The translations under genes were made by a program, and so were the position numbers. From positions 42,397-106,396 of the forward strand of contig DATNPK010000060.1 in NCBI GenBank assembly GCA_036703275.1: a stretch of DNA of 64,000 bases, in the 5' to 3' direction. The notes below the pieces were generated by a model, which saw only the letters and a program-made list of their open reading frames with translations, searched no databases and was not told the DNA's origin. Shown here piece after piece: positions 1 to 8,457 of the stretch (position 1 is the stretch's first letter; the number at the start of each line of letters is the position of its first letter). Source of the stretch: Coleofasciculaceae cyanobacterium. Lineage in GTDB: Bacteria; Cyanobacteriota; Cyanobacteriia; Cyanobacteriales; Xenococcaceae.

Positions 1-295
1 GATTACCGCCGATCATGGCAACGCTGAGTATATGCGCGATGCAGAAGGCAATCCTTGGACAGCTCATACCACTAACCCCGTACCTTTTATTTTAGTAGAA
101 GGAGAGGAGCGGAAAATTATCGGACATGGCACAAATGTACCTTTAAGAACAAATGGTTGTTTGGCGGATGTTGCGCCAACTATCTTGGAAATATTGCGGA
201 TTCCCCAACCAGAAGAAATGACTGGAACCTCACTAATTGAATCAGCAGTATACGAAACAAAACCAAACCGTACCCCGATTAGAATATCAAGATAG
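1..295 (+). CDS. gpmI: 2,3-bisphosphoglycerate-independent phosphoglycerate mutase, C-terminal part
   Basis: This is the 3' end of a gene that begins before the window; the open frame runs from base 2. It encodes the glycolytic enzyme that interconverts 3- and 2-phosphoglycerate. The motif ITADHGNAE near the start of the visible part is the metal-binding DHGN signature of the alkaline-phosphatase-like catalytic core. It is followed by the family's usual tail: [13 protein letters not shown], a GLRxNG-like segment, and the DVAPTILE motif. The last dozen residues after TGTSLIE are a variable tail. The frame is intact to its stop. Identification is from recalled family motifs. Confidence 0.95.
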   Translation, partial: ITADHGNAEYMRDAEGNPWTAHTTNPVPFILVEGEERKIIGHGTNVPLRTNGCLADVAPTILEILRIPQPEEMTGTSLIESAVYETKPNRTPIRISR

Positions 296-433
296 TAAAA
301 GCTATCGGCTGTGAGAAGTCCCACGCCATAACGTCATATCCCGATCGCATTTAACATTTATCTATCACGGATACACTTGGTTATCATTTATAGGTTTGGT
401 AGTAGGCTTTAGGCTTGATTCCCCTCTCCCAAA

Positions 434-457
434 CCTCTTTATCCCTTAAGGAAGAGG
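434..457. terminator. possible terminator hairpin between gpmI and the lipoprotein gene
   Basis: CCTCTT and AAGAGG can form a 6-bp stem around a 12-nt loop in the gap between two convergent genes. There is no long T-run on either side, so termination activity is only a guess from position. Confidence 0.3.
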
Positions 458-496
458 CTTAAAACCAAAATGTTCAATGATTTGGTAAGTCAGAAG

Positions 497-694
497 TTAA
501 TCATCTTCACCGCCTTCACCGCCTTCACCGCCTTCACCGCCTTCATTTGTAGTAGGAGTGGGTTGTTCAGTCTCTGCACCATCTTCACCTCCTTCGCCTG
601 TGCCACCAATTTCGCAGCCTGCAAGAGAAGATATCATACCTAGAGAAAGAAATAAGGCGATTGCCTTAGAAGTTGTTTTTTGAGAATTATTCAT
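497..694 (-). CDS. small Gly/Glu-rich lipoprotein
   Basis: A 65-residue protein of unknown function, probably a lipoprotein. It has a short charged start (MNNSQKTTSK), a hydrophobic stretch and a lipobox-like SSLAGC at about residues 22-27, so Cys27 would be the lipidated residue. The mature part is very acidic and built from GGE/GGED units that end in a four-fold tandem GGE run. The run is encoded by a 9-bp DNA repeat (unit TTCACCGCC on the plus strand, 506-541), which could vary in copy number by slippage. No enzyme motif is visible. It stands alone, convergent with gpmI. Confidence 0.65.
   Translation of the reverse strand: MNNSQKTTSKAIALFLSLGMISSLAGCEIGGTGEGGEDGAETEQPTPTTNEGGEGGEGGEGGEDD
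506..541. repeat. 9-bp tandem repeat, four units, inside the lipoprotein gene
   Basis: TTCACCGCC is repeated four times head to tail. Because the unit is a multiple of three, gain or loss of units keeps the reading frame and only changes the number of Gly-Gly-Glu triplets. Confidence 0.8.
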
Positions 695-960
695 GATGAT
701 TTATTGGCTTAATTCAATTTTTACGGAAATTTATTAATGGTTTTGACTAGGATTAATTAATGTTGTTTCCCAACTTGACCCTATGTTATCAAAGCATCAA
801 ATACATAATATTATAATTAGCCTCAAAATTATAAGCTTTTTGGAGGTTAGCTCAAGTGGGAGAAGCTTGATCTTTTAAAGAGTCTCATGCTCTAAGTTCC
901 CTAAATTTAATTTTGACAATTAAGATTTTCATAAATTCAGTAAAAATGGCTAATTGCTGG

Positions 961-1303
961 TTAGGCTTTAGTCTCGCTAAAAATAAGATATGCAGTCCCT
1001 GCAAATAACATAGTAGCCAAAAAAATAGTTACGAGTCACGGGGACTTTCATATAACTGACGCTAAATCCAGCGAACACCACCATAGTAATAATTTCTTGT
1101 AAAACTTTTAACTGTGGCAAATTAAAGTATTGGTTGCCCAAACGATTAGCAGGAACTTGGAAACAATATTCAAATAAAGCGATCGACCAGCTAACAGCAA
1201 TAGCTACCCAAACAGAAGCGGTTTTAAAATCTTTTAAATGACCATACCAAGCAAAACACATAAAGACATTGGAAATAATTAACAGCACAATGGGTTTTAG
1301 CAT
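961..1303 (-). pseudogene. DUF486 family small membrane protein, frameshifted near its C-terminus
   Basis: The frame from 1303 to 977 gives 108 residues that look like the DUF486 family of about 110-residue, four-helix membrane proteins related to small multidrug-resistance (DMT) transporters. Recognisable parts are the start LLIISNVFMCFAWYGHLK, the middle SIALFEYCFQVPANR and the LKVLQEIIT segment. The last 20 residues do not fit. Removing one T from the T7 run (A7 on the plus strand, 1019-1025) restores a family-like ending, RNYFLATMLFAGTAYLIF, with a stop at 961. So there is a one-base frameshift close to the end: a true mutation, slippage or a sequencing error. Transport substrate unknown. 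Confidence 0.7.
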
Positions 1304-1470
1304 GGTTAAGATGATGGCAAAATAGTTAAGTTAGTATAATATTGAGCAACCTCAATGACCAGTGTTGTCGATTACAAACTAACTTGAGAAGTAAAAGAGT
1401 TTAGATAATAAGTTGTTTTTTAAAAGACGCGATGAGTTTAACAGCGATCGCATATTATGCAAGCTCAAGT

Positions 1471-2045
1471 TCATCTAAATTTAATTTTAGTTTTGTCAAA
1501 TTCCAGGTAAAGAACAATTCGCTTAGTATCAGACATATTCAAGGCAAAATGCTCGTATGAGCCATCAAAAATAATTGACTTGCCATTACACTGTTCTTCA
1601 AACTTTTGTCTACCCAAAGATGATTTTTGCCTGGGACAACATCTATTCCTAGATGATAAGTTAGCAAATTACCTCCCAACTCCTCATGTTTGTGAGGAGC
1701 AATAAAAGAAAATTTTTCCATCCGAGAAAAAGCACAGACTTTGAACCCAGATAATCTAGTCAGTAAAGCGGCTATGCTAGGGAACTTTTCTTGCGCTTCG
1801 GATGGCAACAAACCTTGATAAGACAGACCATAAGTCAGCCAATTATGATTAGGTTTTTTAGAGTTAACCTGCCAAGATGGCATCCAAGCATTGTCATGCA
1901 AAAATGTTTTGAGATATGCTTCGTGGGGCTGATTGCGGTGTATATTTGCAATATGACGATCTAGCTGATAATATTCATCGCGAATTGCTTGCCAATTGCG
2001 CTCGAATTCTCGAGTAAAATCAAACAAGGCGGGGTTATAAAACAT
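1471..2045 (-). pseudogene. aspartyl/asparaginyl beta-hydroxylase-like protein, frameshifted
   Basis: This encodes a member of the Asp/Asn beta-hydroxylase family, Fe(II)/2-oxoglutarate-dependent enzymes. The open frame (1539-2045, 168 residues) has family signs in FIAPHKHEELGG (an iron-ligand His) and LTYHLGIDVVPGKNHLWVD. After Asp-Lys-Ser the frame becomes unrelated. In the next frame the expected continuation appears (EEQCNGKSIIFDGSYEHF, then NMSDTKRIVLYLEF) and runs to a stop at 1471. One T seems to be missing near 1599-1604. The second iron-ligand His and the C-terminal strands lie in the shifted part. The gene starts 22 bp after the NHLM exporter genes on the same strand, so a role as peptide-tailoring enzyme is a reasonable inference. 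Confidence 0.75.
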
Positions 2046-2067
2046 AATCTTGGTAATGATAAATAAT

Positions 2068-3852
2068 TTAGTTTTCTACTAGTTGTCTGCGGATCAAATC
2101 GGCAAACAATCCTTTACGATTGGATAACTCTTCAAAGTTGCCCTGTTGGACAACACCTCCTGACAAAACGTATATGCGATCGGCATTTTGAATAGTACTC
2201 AGCCGATGAGCAATGACAACTCTAGTCACCTTTAGTCTGTCTAAATTTTCACTGACTATGGCTTGAGTGCGATTATCTAAGGCACTGGTAGCCTCATCAA
2301 AGAGCAAAATATTTGGCTTCAAGATTAAAGCTTTGGCAATAATTAGCCTTTGTCGCTGGCCTCCAGAAAGATTGCTTCCTCCCTCGCTAATTACGGTATG
2401 CATACCCATGGGCATCGACGAAATATCCTCGGCGAATCCCGACATTTTTGCTGCCGACCAAGCTTCATCTAGGGTGATTTGCGCCCCTCCAGAAAGATTG
2501 TCAAAAATAGAGCCTGACATAATCTTGCCATTTTGTAGTACTACTCCTAGCTGACGACGAACGGCATTGATATTGAGCCCAGATAGATCTTGTCCATCAA
2601 AATAAACTTTTCCGTCGTCGGGAGACTCGAATCCTAGAATTAACCGCAAAAGCGTCGATTTTCCGCTCCCAGAGCTACCAACTAAGGCAATAAACTCTCC
2701 AGGTTCTGCTTTGATAGTTACATCATTTAAAATTAATGCTCCATCTGCTTGATAGCGAAACGAGATGCGGTCTAAGGTAATTCTGCCCATGAGTTTTCCT
2801 GGATCTGCCTTCGTCAGATCTACTTCTGATACCGCTTGAGTAATTGGTCTAGCTCGTTTCCACTGAGGTAAAACTTGGAGAGCATCGGTAACGGTATTGC
2901 TAACATCAGTTGCTCCTTTAAGAAAGGTACTAAAGGCAGTGTTAAAAGCCAAGAAAGATCCTACAGTTAATGTTGAGGCTGCACTAGCTTCGGGGTCGGT
3001 AAGCATTTTAATTGTGAACCAATACAAAATTCCTGAAGTGATTGTCGGCATTACGGTATTAAACAGTGCCACCGCGTCTTCTATGTATTGAGTGCTAAGT
3101 TCTAGCTTAATTTGCTGACGATAGCTTTTACTCCAGGAGGCAAAAGCACGTTCTTCCGCACCCGCTACGTGGAGTTTGGCAATGCCATTAATTAGTTGAA
3201 CTACGTGTCCAAAAATATTACCTTCAATTTCTAGTAAGGGATGAACCTTTCGGACTAAGATCGAACCAGAAATTGTTGTGACAACAACTATTAATAAAGC
3301 TACAGCCAGAGCTACCAAAGCTAATTTGATGCTGTAATAAAATAGCAATGCTAAGTTGAGCAGGGCAAAACAACCAGTAATCAAATTGATTAAAGTATTT
3401 CCCCCCAATTGACGGCGAATAGAGGTTACAGAGTTAACCCTAGACTGCAAATCTCCCGTAGTGTATTGACGAAAAAAAGAGATGGGTAAATTAAGTAAGC
3501 GATCCCATACTGCTGCTTGAGTAGAAGAATCAGAAGCAGTTTCTACCCTGAGGAGAGAAAGTCCTTGAGTTAGACGAAACAGAGCTGTAGCGATCGCGGC
3601 GATAATTAATCCTAAACCAATTTGCCATAGTAAACCGCGATCGCTATCGGGAATGGCATTATCAATCAAAATACTCGTAGTAAACGGGGTAAGCATACCC
3701 AATAGTGTGGTGGCAATGCCCATTGCCACAATTAGCAGCAAATCTTTTTGACGACCAAATAGGGCAAAGCGACTAATATCCAAAACCTGGAGTACTTTAT
3801 CTGGTAAAGAACGATAAAACATATAGGCCCCAGAGGAAATAGCTGCTGCCAA
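2068..3852 (-). CDS. NHLM-type exporter ABC2, C-terminal part (TM and ATPase domains)
   Basis: A 594-residue frame with a six-helix ABC transmembrane domain (about residues 30-320) and an ATPase domain. Walker A is GSSGSGKST, the signature is LSGGQRQR, Walker B is [12 protein letters not shown] and the switch His is in AHRLST. It matches the second ABC protein of NHLM bacteriocin systems, the peptide exporters linked to nitrile-hydratase-leader and Nif11 precursors. It is not a complete gene. Just upstream, in the next frame, the missing link LFDPVDKTKIAVDDRLA can be read and joins it to the 3881-5689 frame. A one-base frameshift near 3895-3905 splits the original protein of about 1,200 residues. 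The ATPase half keeps all catalytic motifs. Confidence 0.8.
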   Translation of the reverse strand: MAAAISSGAYMFYRSLPDKVLQVLDISRFALFGRQKDLLLIVAMGIATTLLGMLTPFTTSILIDNAIPDSDRGLLWQIGLGLIIAAIATALFRLTQGLSLLRVETASDSSTQAAVWDRLLNLPISFFRQYTTGDLQSRVNSVTSIRRQLGGNTLINLITGCFALLNLALLFYYSIKLALVALAVALLIVVVTTISGSILVRKVHPLLEIEGNIFGHVVQLINGIAKLHVAGAEERAFASWSKSYRQQIKLELSTQYIEDAVALFNTVMPTITSGILYWFTIKMLTDPEASAASTLTVGSFLAFNTAFSTFLKGATDVSNTVTDALQVLPQWKRARPITQAVSEVDLTKADPGKLMGRITLDRISFRYQADGALILNDVTIKAEPGEFIALVGSSGSGKSTLLRLILGFESPDDGKVYFDGQDLSGLNINAVRRQLGVVLQNGKIMSGSIFDNLSGGAQITLDEAWSAAKMSGFAEDISSMPMGMHTVISEGGSNLSGGQRQRLIIAKALILKPNILLFDEATSALDNRTQAIVSENLDRLKVTRVVIAHRLSTIQNADRIYVLSGGVVQQGNFEELSNRKGLFADLIRRQLVEN

Positions 3853-3880
3853 GCGATCGTCGACAGCTATTTTAGTTTTG

Positions 3881-5689
3881 TCAACAGGATCGAATAGCAG
3901 TAGGCAATAATGCTACTGGTAGACGGTCTGATTTTGTATATGCCACCAGAGGACCACAATCTTGTTGCCACCACTCATCCTCCAACAGCACTTGGCGCAT
4001 GCGTAACCGAGAAGCTCTGGCGATCGCCTCTAATGGCTCTTTAATACGAGCTAAATCCTCAGATTTGGCAGGAGGACAAATTGTTACCCCCAAAGCCTTT
4101 CCTACTGCTCCGGCTGCTACTAATAAAGGTGCGCCTTCCAAATACAAGTAATCTTGTTGAGGCATTAAGGGAGCTGCCAATTCGCCAAAAGCTTCTGAAG
4201 TTGCCTGCAAATTTAGCAGCTTTTGCGCCTTTAACCGCTCTAGTTCTTCGGCTTTTTCTTGCTTTTCTTGAATGTGAAAACAATAGAGATAATGTTGGTG
4301 TAGCTGGGAAACTCCTAAAATAAGGTCGTCGAAATTAGAAATTGTACCGCTAGATTTAAGCTCTAGTTGAACCGCCCCATCCGCTTCTAGCCAGGTATTA
4401 TTATTCAACGGCACAATTGCAGTGGCAGAAGTTAAGAGTATTTCGGAAAATCCTCGCCAGCGTAAGTAACCTGACTGTAGTTTGAGCCAAACCAAATCTG
4501 TATCAGTTTGAAAAGTTTGACCATCCGTTAAAGAAAACCGTCCTGATATATTGGCTTTAACTTGAATTTTGGGACTATTAACTTGAGTGAGAGCCTTGTC
4601 TAACTTTTTGAGCCAAATTTCAATCCAACCAAGTACCTGAGATTCATAACGAGGGAATAATTCTTGAAGATTCCCTCCGCTTATTTTGCGTAACTTTGTT
4701 TTGCCAATCGGTACGGCTAATAGTTGACAACTAGTGCTACTACTGTTGCTGTTATAAGTAACACTACCAAACATTGCCTGTTGGAGATCGCAACTACATA
4801 GATAGCGACGAGTACCTTCAATAACACCCTGGTTTACTGTAACCGCAAAAATAGCAATAGAACCCGATTGAACCACCCAAAGACTTTGAGGATCGTTAAG
4901 TAAAATTGGTTCGCTAGCTTTAACCTGATATATTTGTCCTGGTAAGTCCAACCGCTCTAGTTCTTCAGCTTTGTCTTGCCTTTGTTGAAGGTGAAAACAA
5001 TAGAGGTAATATTGGTGTAGCTGGGAAACTCCTAGAATAAGGTCGTCTAAATTAGAAATTGTACTGCTAGATTTAAGCTCTAGTTGAGCTGCCCCATCTG
5101 CTTCTAGCCAGGTATTATTATTCAACGGCACAATTGCAGTGGCAGAAGTTAAGAGTATTTCGGGAAATCCTCGCCAACGTAAGTAACCTGACTGTAGTTT
5201 AAGCCAAACTAAAGAGCCTGCATTAGTCTGAAAAGTTTGGCCATCCATCAAAGAAAATCGCCCTAATATATTGGCTTTAACTTGAATTTTTGGACTGCTA
5301 ACTTGAGTGAGAGCCTTGTCTAACTTTTTGAGCCAGATTTCAATCCAATCAAGTACTTGAGATTTAGAATGAGAGAATAATTCCTGAAAATCTGCTCCGT
5401 TTATTTTGCGTAACTCTGTTTTACCAATCGGTATGGCTAGTAATTGATAACTAATGCCACCACTGTTGCCACTATGAGCAACACTACCAAACATTGCCTC
5501 TTGAGAATCGCAACTATATAGATAGCGACGAGTACCCTTGACAACACCCTGGTCAACTTTAACCGCAAAAATAGCAATAGAACCCGATTGAACCACCCAA
5601 AAACTTTGAGGATCGTTAAGTAAGATTGGTGTATTAGCTTTAACCTGATATATTTGTCCTGGTAAGTCTGTCTGATTAACAATATTCAT
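3881..5689 (-). CDS. NHLM-type exporter ABC2, N-terminal part with duplicated regulatory-like domain
   Basis: A 602-residue frame forming the N-terminal half of the same exporter. It is made of two nearly identical units, residues 8-247 and 248-486. Each begins DLPGQIYQVKA, contains WVVQSGSIAIFAV and ends AEELERL. They resemble the cupin/cNMP-like N-terminal region of NHLM ABC2 proteins, where I recall only one copy. The rest (about 487-596) is the usual linker, with LEGAPLLVAAGAVGKALG and QDCGPLVAY, similar to a degenerate C39-like region. The frame then runs out of register (IRSC, stop) where it should enter the membrane domain. It starts 2 bp after the preceding exporter gene, so the genes were co-transcribed. 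Confidence 0.75.
   Translation of the reverse strand: MNIVNQTDLPGQIYQVKANTPILLNDPQSFWVVQSGSIAIFAVKVDQGVVKGTRRYLYSCDSQEAMFGSVAHSGNSGGISYQLLAIPIGKTELRKINGADFQELFSHSKSQVLDWIEIWLKKLDKALTQVSSPKIQVKANILGRFSLMDGQTFQTNAGSLVWLKLQSGYLRWRGFPEILLTSATAIVPLNNNTWLEADGAAQLELKSSSTISNLDDLILGVSQLHQYYLYCFHLQQRQDKAEELERLDLPGQIYQVKASEPILLNDPQSLWVVQSGSIAIFAVTVNQGVIEGTRRYLCSCDLQQAMFGSVTYNSNSSSTSCQLLAVPIGKTKLRKISGGNLQELFPRYESQVLGWIEIWLKKLDKALTQVNSPKIQVKANISGRFSLTDGQTFQTDTDLVWLKLQSGYLRWRGFSEILLTSATAIVPLNNNTWLEADGAVQLELKSSGTISNFDDLILGVSQLHQHYLYCFHIQEKQEKAEELERLKAQKLLNLQATSEAFGELAAPLMPQQDYLYLEGAPLLVAAGAVGKALGVTICPPAKSEDLARIKEPLEAIARASRLRMRQVLLEDEWWQQDCGPLVAYTKSDRLPVALLPTAIRSC
4232..5668 (-). repeat. tandem direct repeat, about 720 bp x 2, inside the ABC2 gene
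   Basis: Copy 1 is 4949-5668 and copy 2 is 4232-4948, directly adjacent. The encoded units are 240 and 239 residues and differ at a minority of positions. The high DNA similarity suggests a recent duplication by unequal exchange. The second unit lacks one residue near the middle. Confidence 0.9.
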
Positions 5690-5691
5690 AA

Positions 5692-5964
5692 TTAACCTTC
5701 ACTTTTAATAAGTCGGGAATATACTCCTTCTTGTTGCCATAGTTCCTCATGAGTGCCTTGCTGAACTATTTTGCCCCGATCTAAAACTAGAATTAAGTCG
5801 CAGTCGCGAATGGTACTCAAGCGATGAGCCACAATCACACAGGTACATCCACGACGACGCAGACGGCGATCGACAATCTTTTCTGTTTCAGAATCTAAGG
5901 CACTGGTGGCTTCATCCATAATCAAAATTGTGGGATTATTAACCAAAGCGCGAGCAATTTCCAA
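5692..5964 (-). pseudogene. NHLM-type peptidase/ABC exporter ABC1, detached C-terminal end of the ATPase
   Basis: A 90-residue frame carrying Walker B ([12 protein letters not shown]), the D-loop and the switch His (VAHRLST), then the family tail ending SRLIKSEG. The signature LSGGQRQR is readable just upstream in the same frame (about 5970-5995), after [10 protein letters not shown]. This is the end of the gene that begins at 7931; a frameshift at about 6062-6072 separates the parts. It could be translated on its own only as a non-functional fragment. Confidence 0.8.
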
Positions 5965-6029
5965 TCTCTGCCTCTGTCCACCACTTAAATTGGCAGCACC
6001 TTCAGATAAATTAGCGTTATATCCTCCAG

Positions 6030-7931
6030 CTAGTTTGTTGACAACGTCTTCAATAACTGCATCTCGAAAGCTTGTCTAATATTTTTTTGGGGAATAGTAG
6101 AATCCCACAGGGTTAAATTATCGGCGACTGTGCCACCAAACAAAACAATATCTTGCTCTACCATTGCTAGGGAATTAGTCAAAATCTGGTGGGGAATTTG
6201 TGATTTTGCTCGACCGTCAAACAACATTTCTCCCGACCAAGGTTCATAAAGCCCGCTCAATAGCTTGGCAACGGTAGATTTACCAGAACCACTGCCACCG
6301 ACTAGAGCGATTCTTTGTCCTGGTTTAATTGATAAATTAAAGTTTTCGATCAAAGCTGGTTCGAGACGGCTGTAGCCAAAGCTAATATTTCGCAGCTCAA
6401 TATAACCTTGTAGCTTAGGTAAATCTGTCTGAGCAGGGTTTTCTATGATGGTTCTGCTATTTTCTACATGGGAATCGGTTGGATTATCGAGAACGTCATC
6501 TAGACGAATTAAATTTCCTTCTAATTCTTGAAGTTTTCCGCCTAGATTGACCAAATTGGTGACGGGAGTTTGGAAGTTTTGCATCATGCCCTGAAAGGCA
6601 ATTAGCATTCCAATACTGATATATCCATCCATAACTCGCAGACCACCTACAAGTAGTAGAAAAGCTGAAGCCAAAGCTGACAGCAATACGGGTAATACCG
6701 CTAAGGTTTGATTGGTAATTCCTATTTCTTGCTGGGAATTGATTGCTTTGGTGTAGTAGCCCGACCACCGACCAAAGAAATCCGACTCCAAACCAGATGC
6801 CTTTAAAGTTTCGATACTTTGCAGGGCTGCGATCGATGCTCCAGCAGCTTTACCGTATTCCTGGAGTAATTTTTGATTAGCATCTTTGCGTTGGCGCGAG
6901 ATCCACTGTAGAGTAAAGATATTTACTACAGCAAAACTCACGACTATTACCGTAAGTACTAAGTCATACTGACTCATAATTATGGCATAGAACACTATCA
7001 TCACTGCATCGATCGCCGTAGTTGCTAATTCTCCTGAGATTACATCGGCAACATCATTGTTTAAACTAGTCCGATTGCTGATTTCTCCTGCAAATCTTTG
7101 AGCATAGAAACCAACGGGCAAACGTAAAATATGCCATAAAAATCGGCTCGACATACTTACCGACAGCTTAATTTTTAGGCGACGCAGATATCTTAACTGC
7201 AAAAGTGTCAAAGCACCTTGAAGTATGACAGAGACAGTCATTGCCACCAATAGTGGATTGAGCCAAAGATACCTTTCTTCGATTAAAATCTCATCAACAA
7301 ATATTTGACTAAATACAGGAACAACTAATTCGGCAAAGGTAAGAAAAAATCCAGCTAACAAACAGTAAGCTAAAGCTCCACGATCGCTTTTAAGTCGCGA
7401 CCACAATCCTAAAGCTAGGTTTAATTTGCGACCACCTCGGCGAAATTCTGCACCAGGCTGCATTATCATAGCTACACCAGTATAGCTCTCATCGAATTCT
7501 TTTAAACAGACGCTACGAGGACCAGAAGCAGGATCGTTAAGATAAACTTTGTTTTGATAAAAGCCTTCAACTACTAAAAAGTGATTGAAGTTCCAAAATA
7601 CAATATAAGGAGGATTTATATTTTGCAGTTGTGTTAGTTCTTTTTTAAAACCTTTTGCATCTAAGCCATAATTTCGCGCTGCTTTAAGAATATTAGAGGC
7701 TTTACTACCATCACGAGATACGCCACATTCTGCACGCAGTTCGGTTAACGGCACAATACGTCCATAGTGACTAAGCATAATACCTAGAGCAGCAGCACCA
7801 CACTCAACTGCTTCTATTTGTAATAAGGTTGGGGTTCTGACTCGCCGATTGAAATACTGAAGAAAATTTTGCCAATATTGCTCAAGATTATGTGGCAAGA
7901 TGAAGTTGCGAATAAAATTAGTAGATACCAC
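6030..7931 (-). CDS. NHLM-type peptidase/ABC exporter ABC1, main part
   Basis: A 633-residue frame of a peptidase-containing ABC exporter that trims and exports leader peptides. The N-terminal C39 domain (about residues 35-165) has the catalytic Cys in VECGAAAL, the His in FNHFLVVEG and the Asp in NDPASGPR. A six-helix membrane domain follows (about 175-460), then an ATPase with Walker [10 protein letters not shown]. After [16 protein letters not shown] the frame breaks; one missing T in a short T-run near 6070 would give [16 protein letters not shown] and continue into the 5692-5964 frame. The intact protein would have about 745 residues. It overlaps the HlyD gene end by 14 bp, as expected in an operon. 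Confidence 0.85.
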   Translation of the reverse strand: MVSTNFIRNFILPHNLEQYWQNFLQYFNRRVRTPTLLQIEAVECGAAALGIMLSHYGRIVPLTELRAECGVSRDGSKASNILKAARNYGLDAKGFKKELTQLQNINPPYIVFWNFNHFLVVEGFYQNKVYLNDPASGPRSVCLKEFDESYTGVAMIMQPGAEFRRGGRKLNLALGLWSRLKSDRGALAYCLLAGFFLTFAELVVPVFSQIFVDEILIEERYLWLNPLLVAMTVSVILQGALTLLQLRYLRRLKIKLSVSMSSRFLWHILRLPVGFYAQRFAGEISNRTSLNNDVADVISGELATTAIDAVMIVFYAIIMSQYDLVLTVIVVSFAVVNIFTLQWISRQRKDANQKLLQEYGKAAGASIAALQSIETLKASGLESDFFGRWSGYYTKAINSQQEIGITNQTLAVLPVLLSALASAFLLLVGGLRVMDGYISIGMLIAFQGMMQNFQTPVTNLVNLGGKLQELEGNLIRLDDVLDNPTDSHVENSRTIIENPAQTDLPKLQGYIELRNISFGYSRLEPALIENFNLSIKPGQRIALVGGSGSGKSTVAKLLSGLYEPWSGEMLFDGRAKSQIPHQILTNSLAMVEQDIVLFGGTVADNLTLWDSTIPQKNIRQAFEMQLLKTLSTN

Positions 7932-8301
7932 TGATAGACCTCAAGATTGGTAGGATAAAAGTAACCGGAGCTCTGTCTTCTACTTTGACTCCAACTGTAG
8001 TGGTCGTTCCCGAAGAAACTTTCAAATTAGGTCCAGAAGATGAAGACCATTTATAGCCACTAAAAGTATCAGAATCTTCGTAGGGAGTGGCAAATACCTG
8101 CATTACACCCTGTTCTTTATCAGATACAAGACCTTCCACAACTTCTGAGTTGCCAATTACTTTAGCAGCAGCTTCTTTACTGATGGGAAAAGCTGAAACT
8201 TTAGTAATATCACCCATAATGCCACCAAAACGTTCTCTCTTAACAGTTTGGGGCGTGATCTGAATCGTCATGTCTGACTGAATTTTTTTACCATCTTCCA
8301 C
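7918..8301 (-). pseudogene. NHLM-type HlyD adaptor, C-terminal part downstream of an in-frame stop
   Basis: This frame is the continuation of the HlyD-like gene beginning at 9588, in the same reading frame. Between the TAA at 8458-8460 and this first Met, the frame reads QLQNESQIISQYTGRV and PGQVIEAGTRIANIDI, the typical lipoyl-like/barrel segment of membrane-fusion proteins. The part here covers the final beta-barrel domain, including VSAFPISKEAAAKVIGN and a hydrophobic end. It has no recognised ribosome site of its own, so I regard it as the lost C-terminus rather than a gene. Confidence 0.75.
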
Positions 8302-8457
8302 AGAAAAATAGGTAATGCCGACTAGTTTTCCCGATAAATTTTTAATGTCTATGTTGGCAATACGAGTTCCTGCTTCGATAACTTGTCCTGGACTTACTGT
8401 TGTTTCTAAAACACGTCCCGTATATTGACTAATAATTTGACTTTCATTTTGCAGTTG

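Noticed and set aside
842..905. tRNA-like text (GGTTAGCTCAAGTGGGAGAAGC ... CTTTTAAAG) before the DUF486 gene
   Set aside because: A D-arm-like and an anticodon-like part can be seen, but no acceptor stem or T arm with GTTCGAATC is present, so it is not called as a tRNA.
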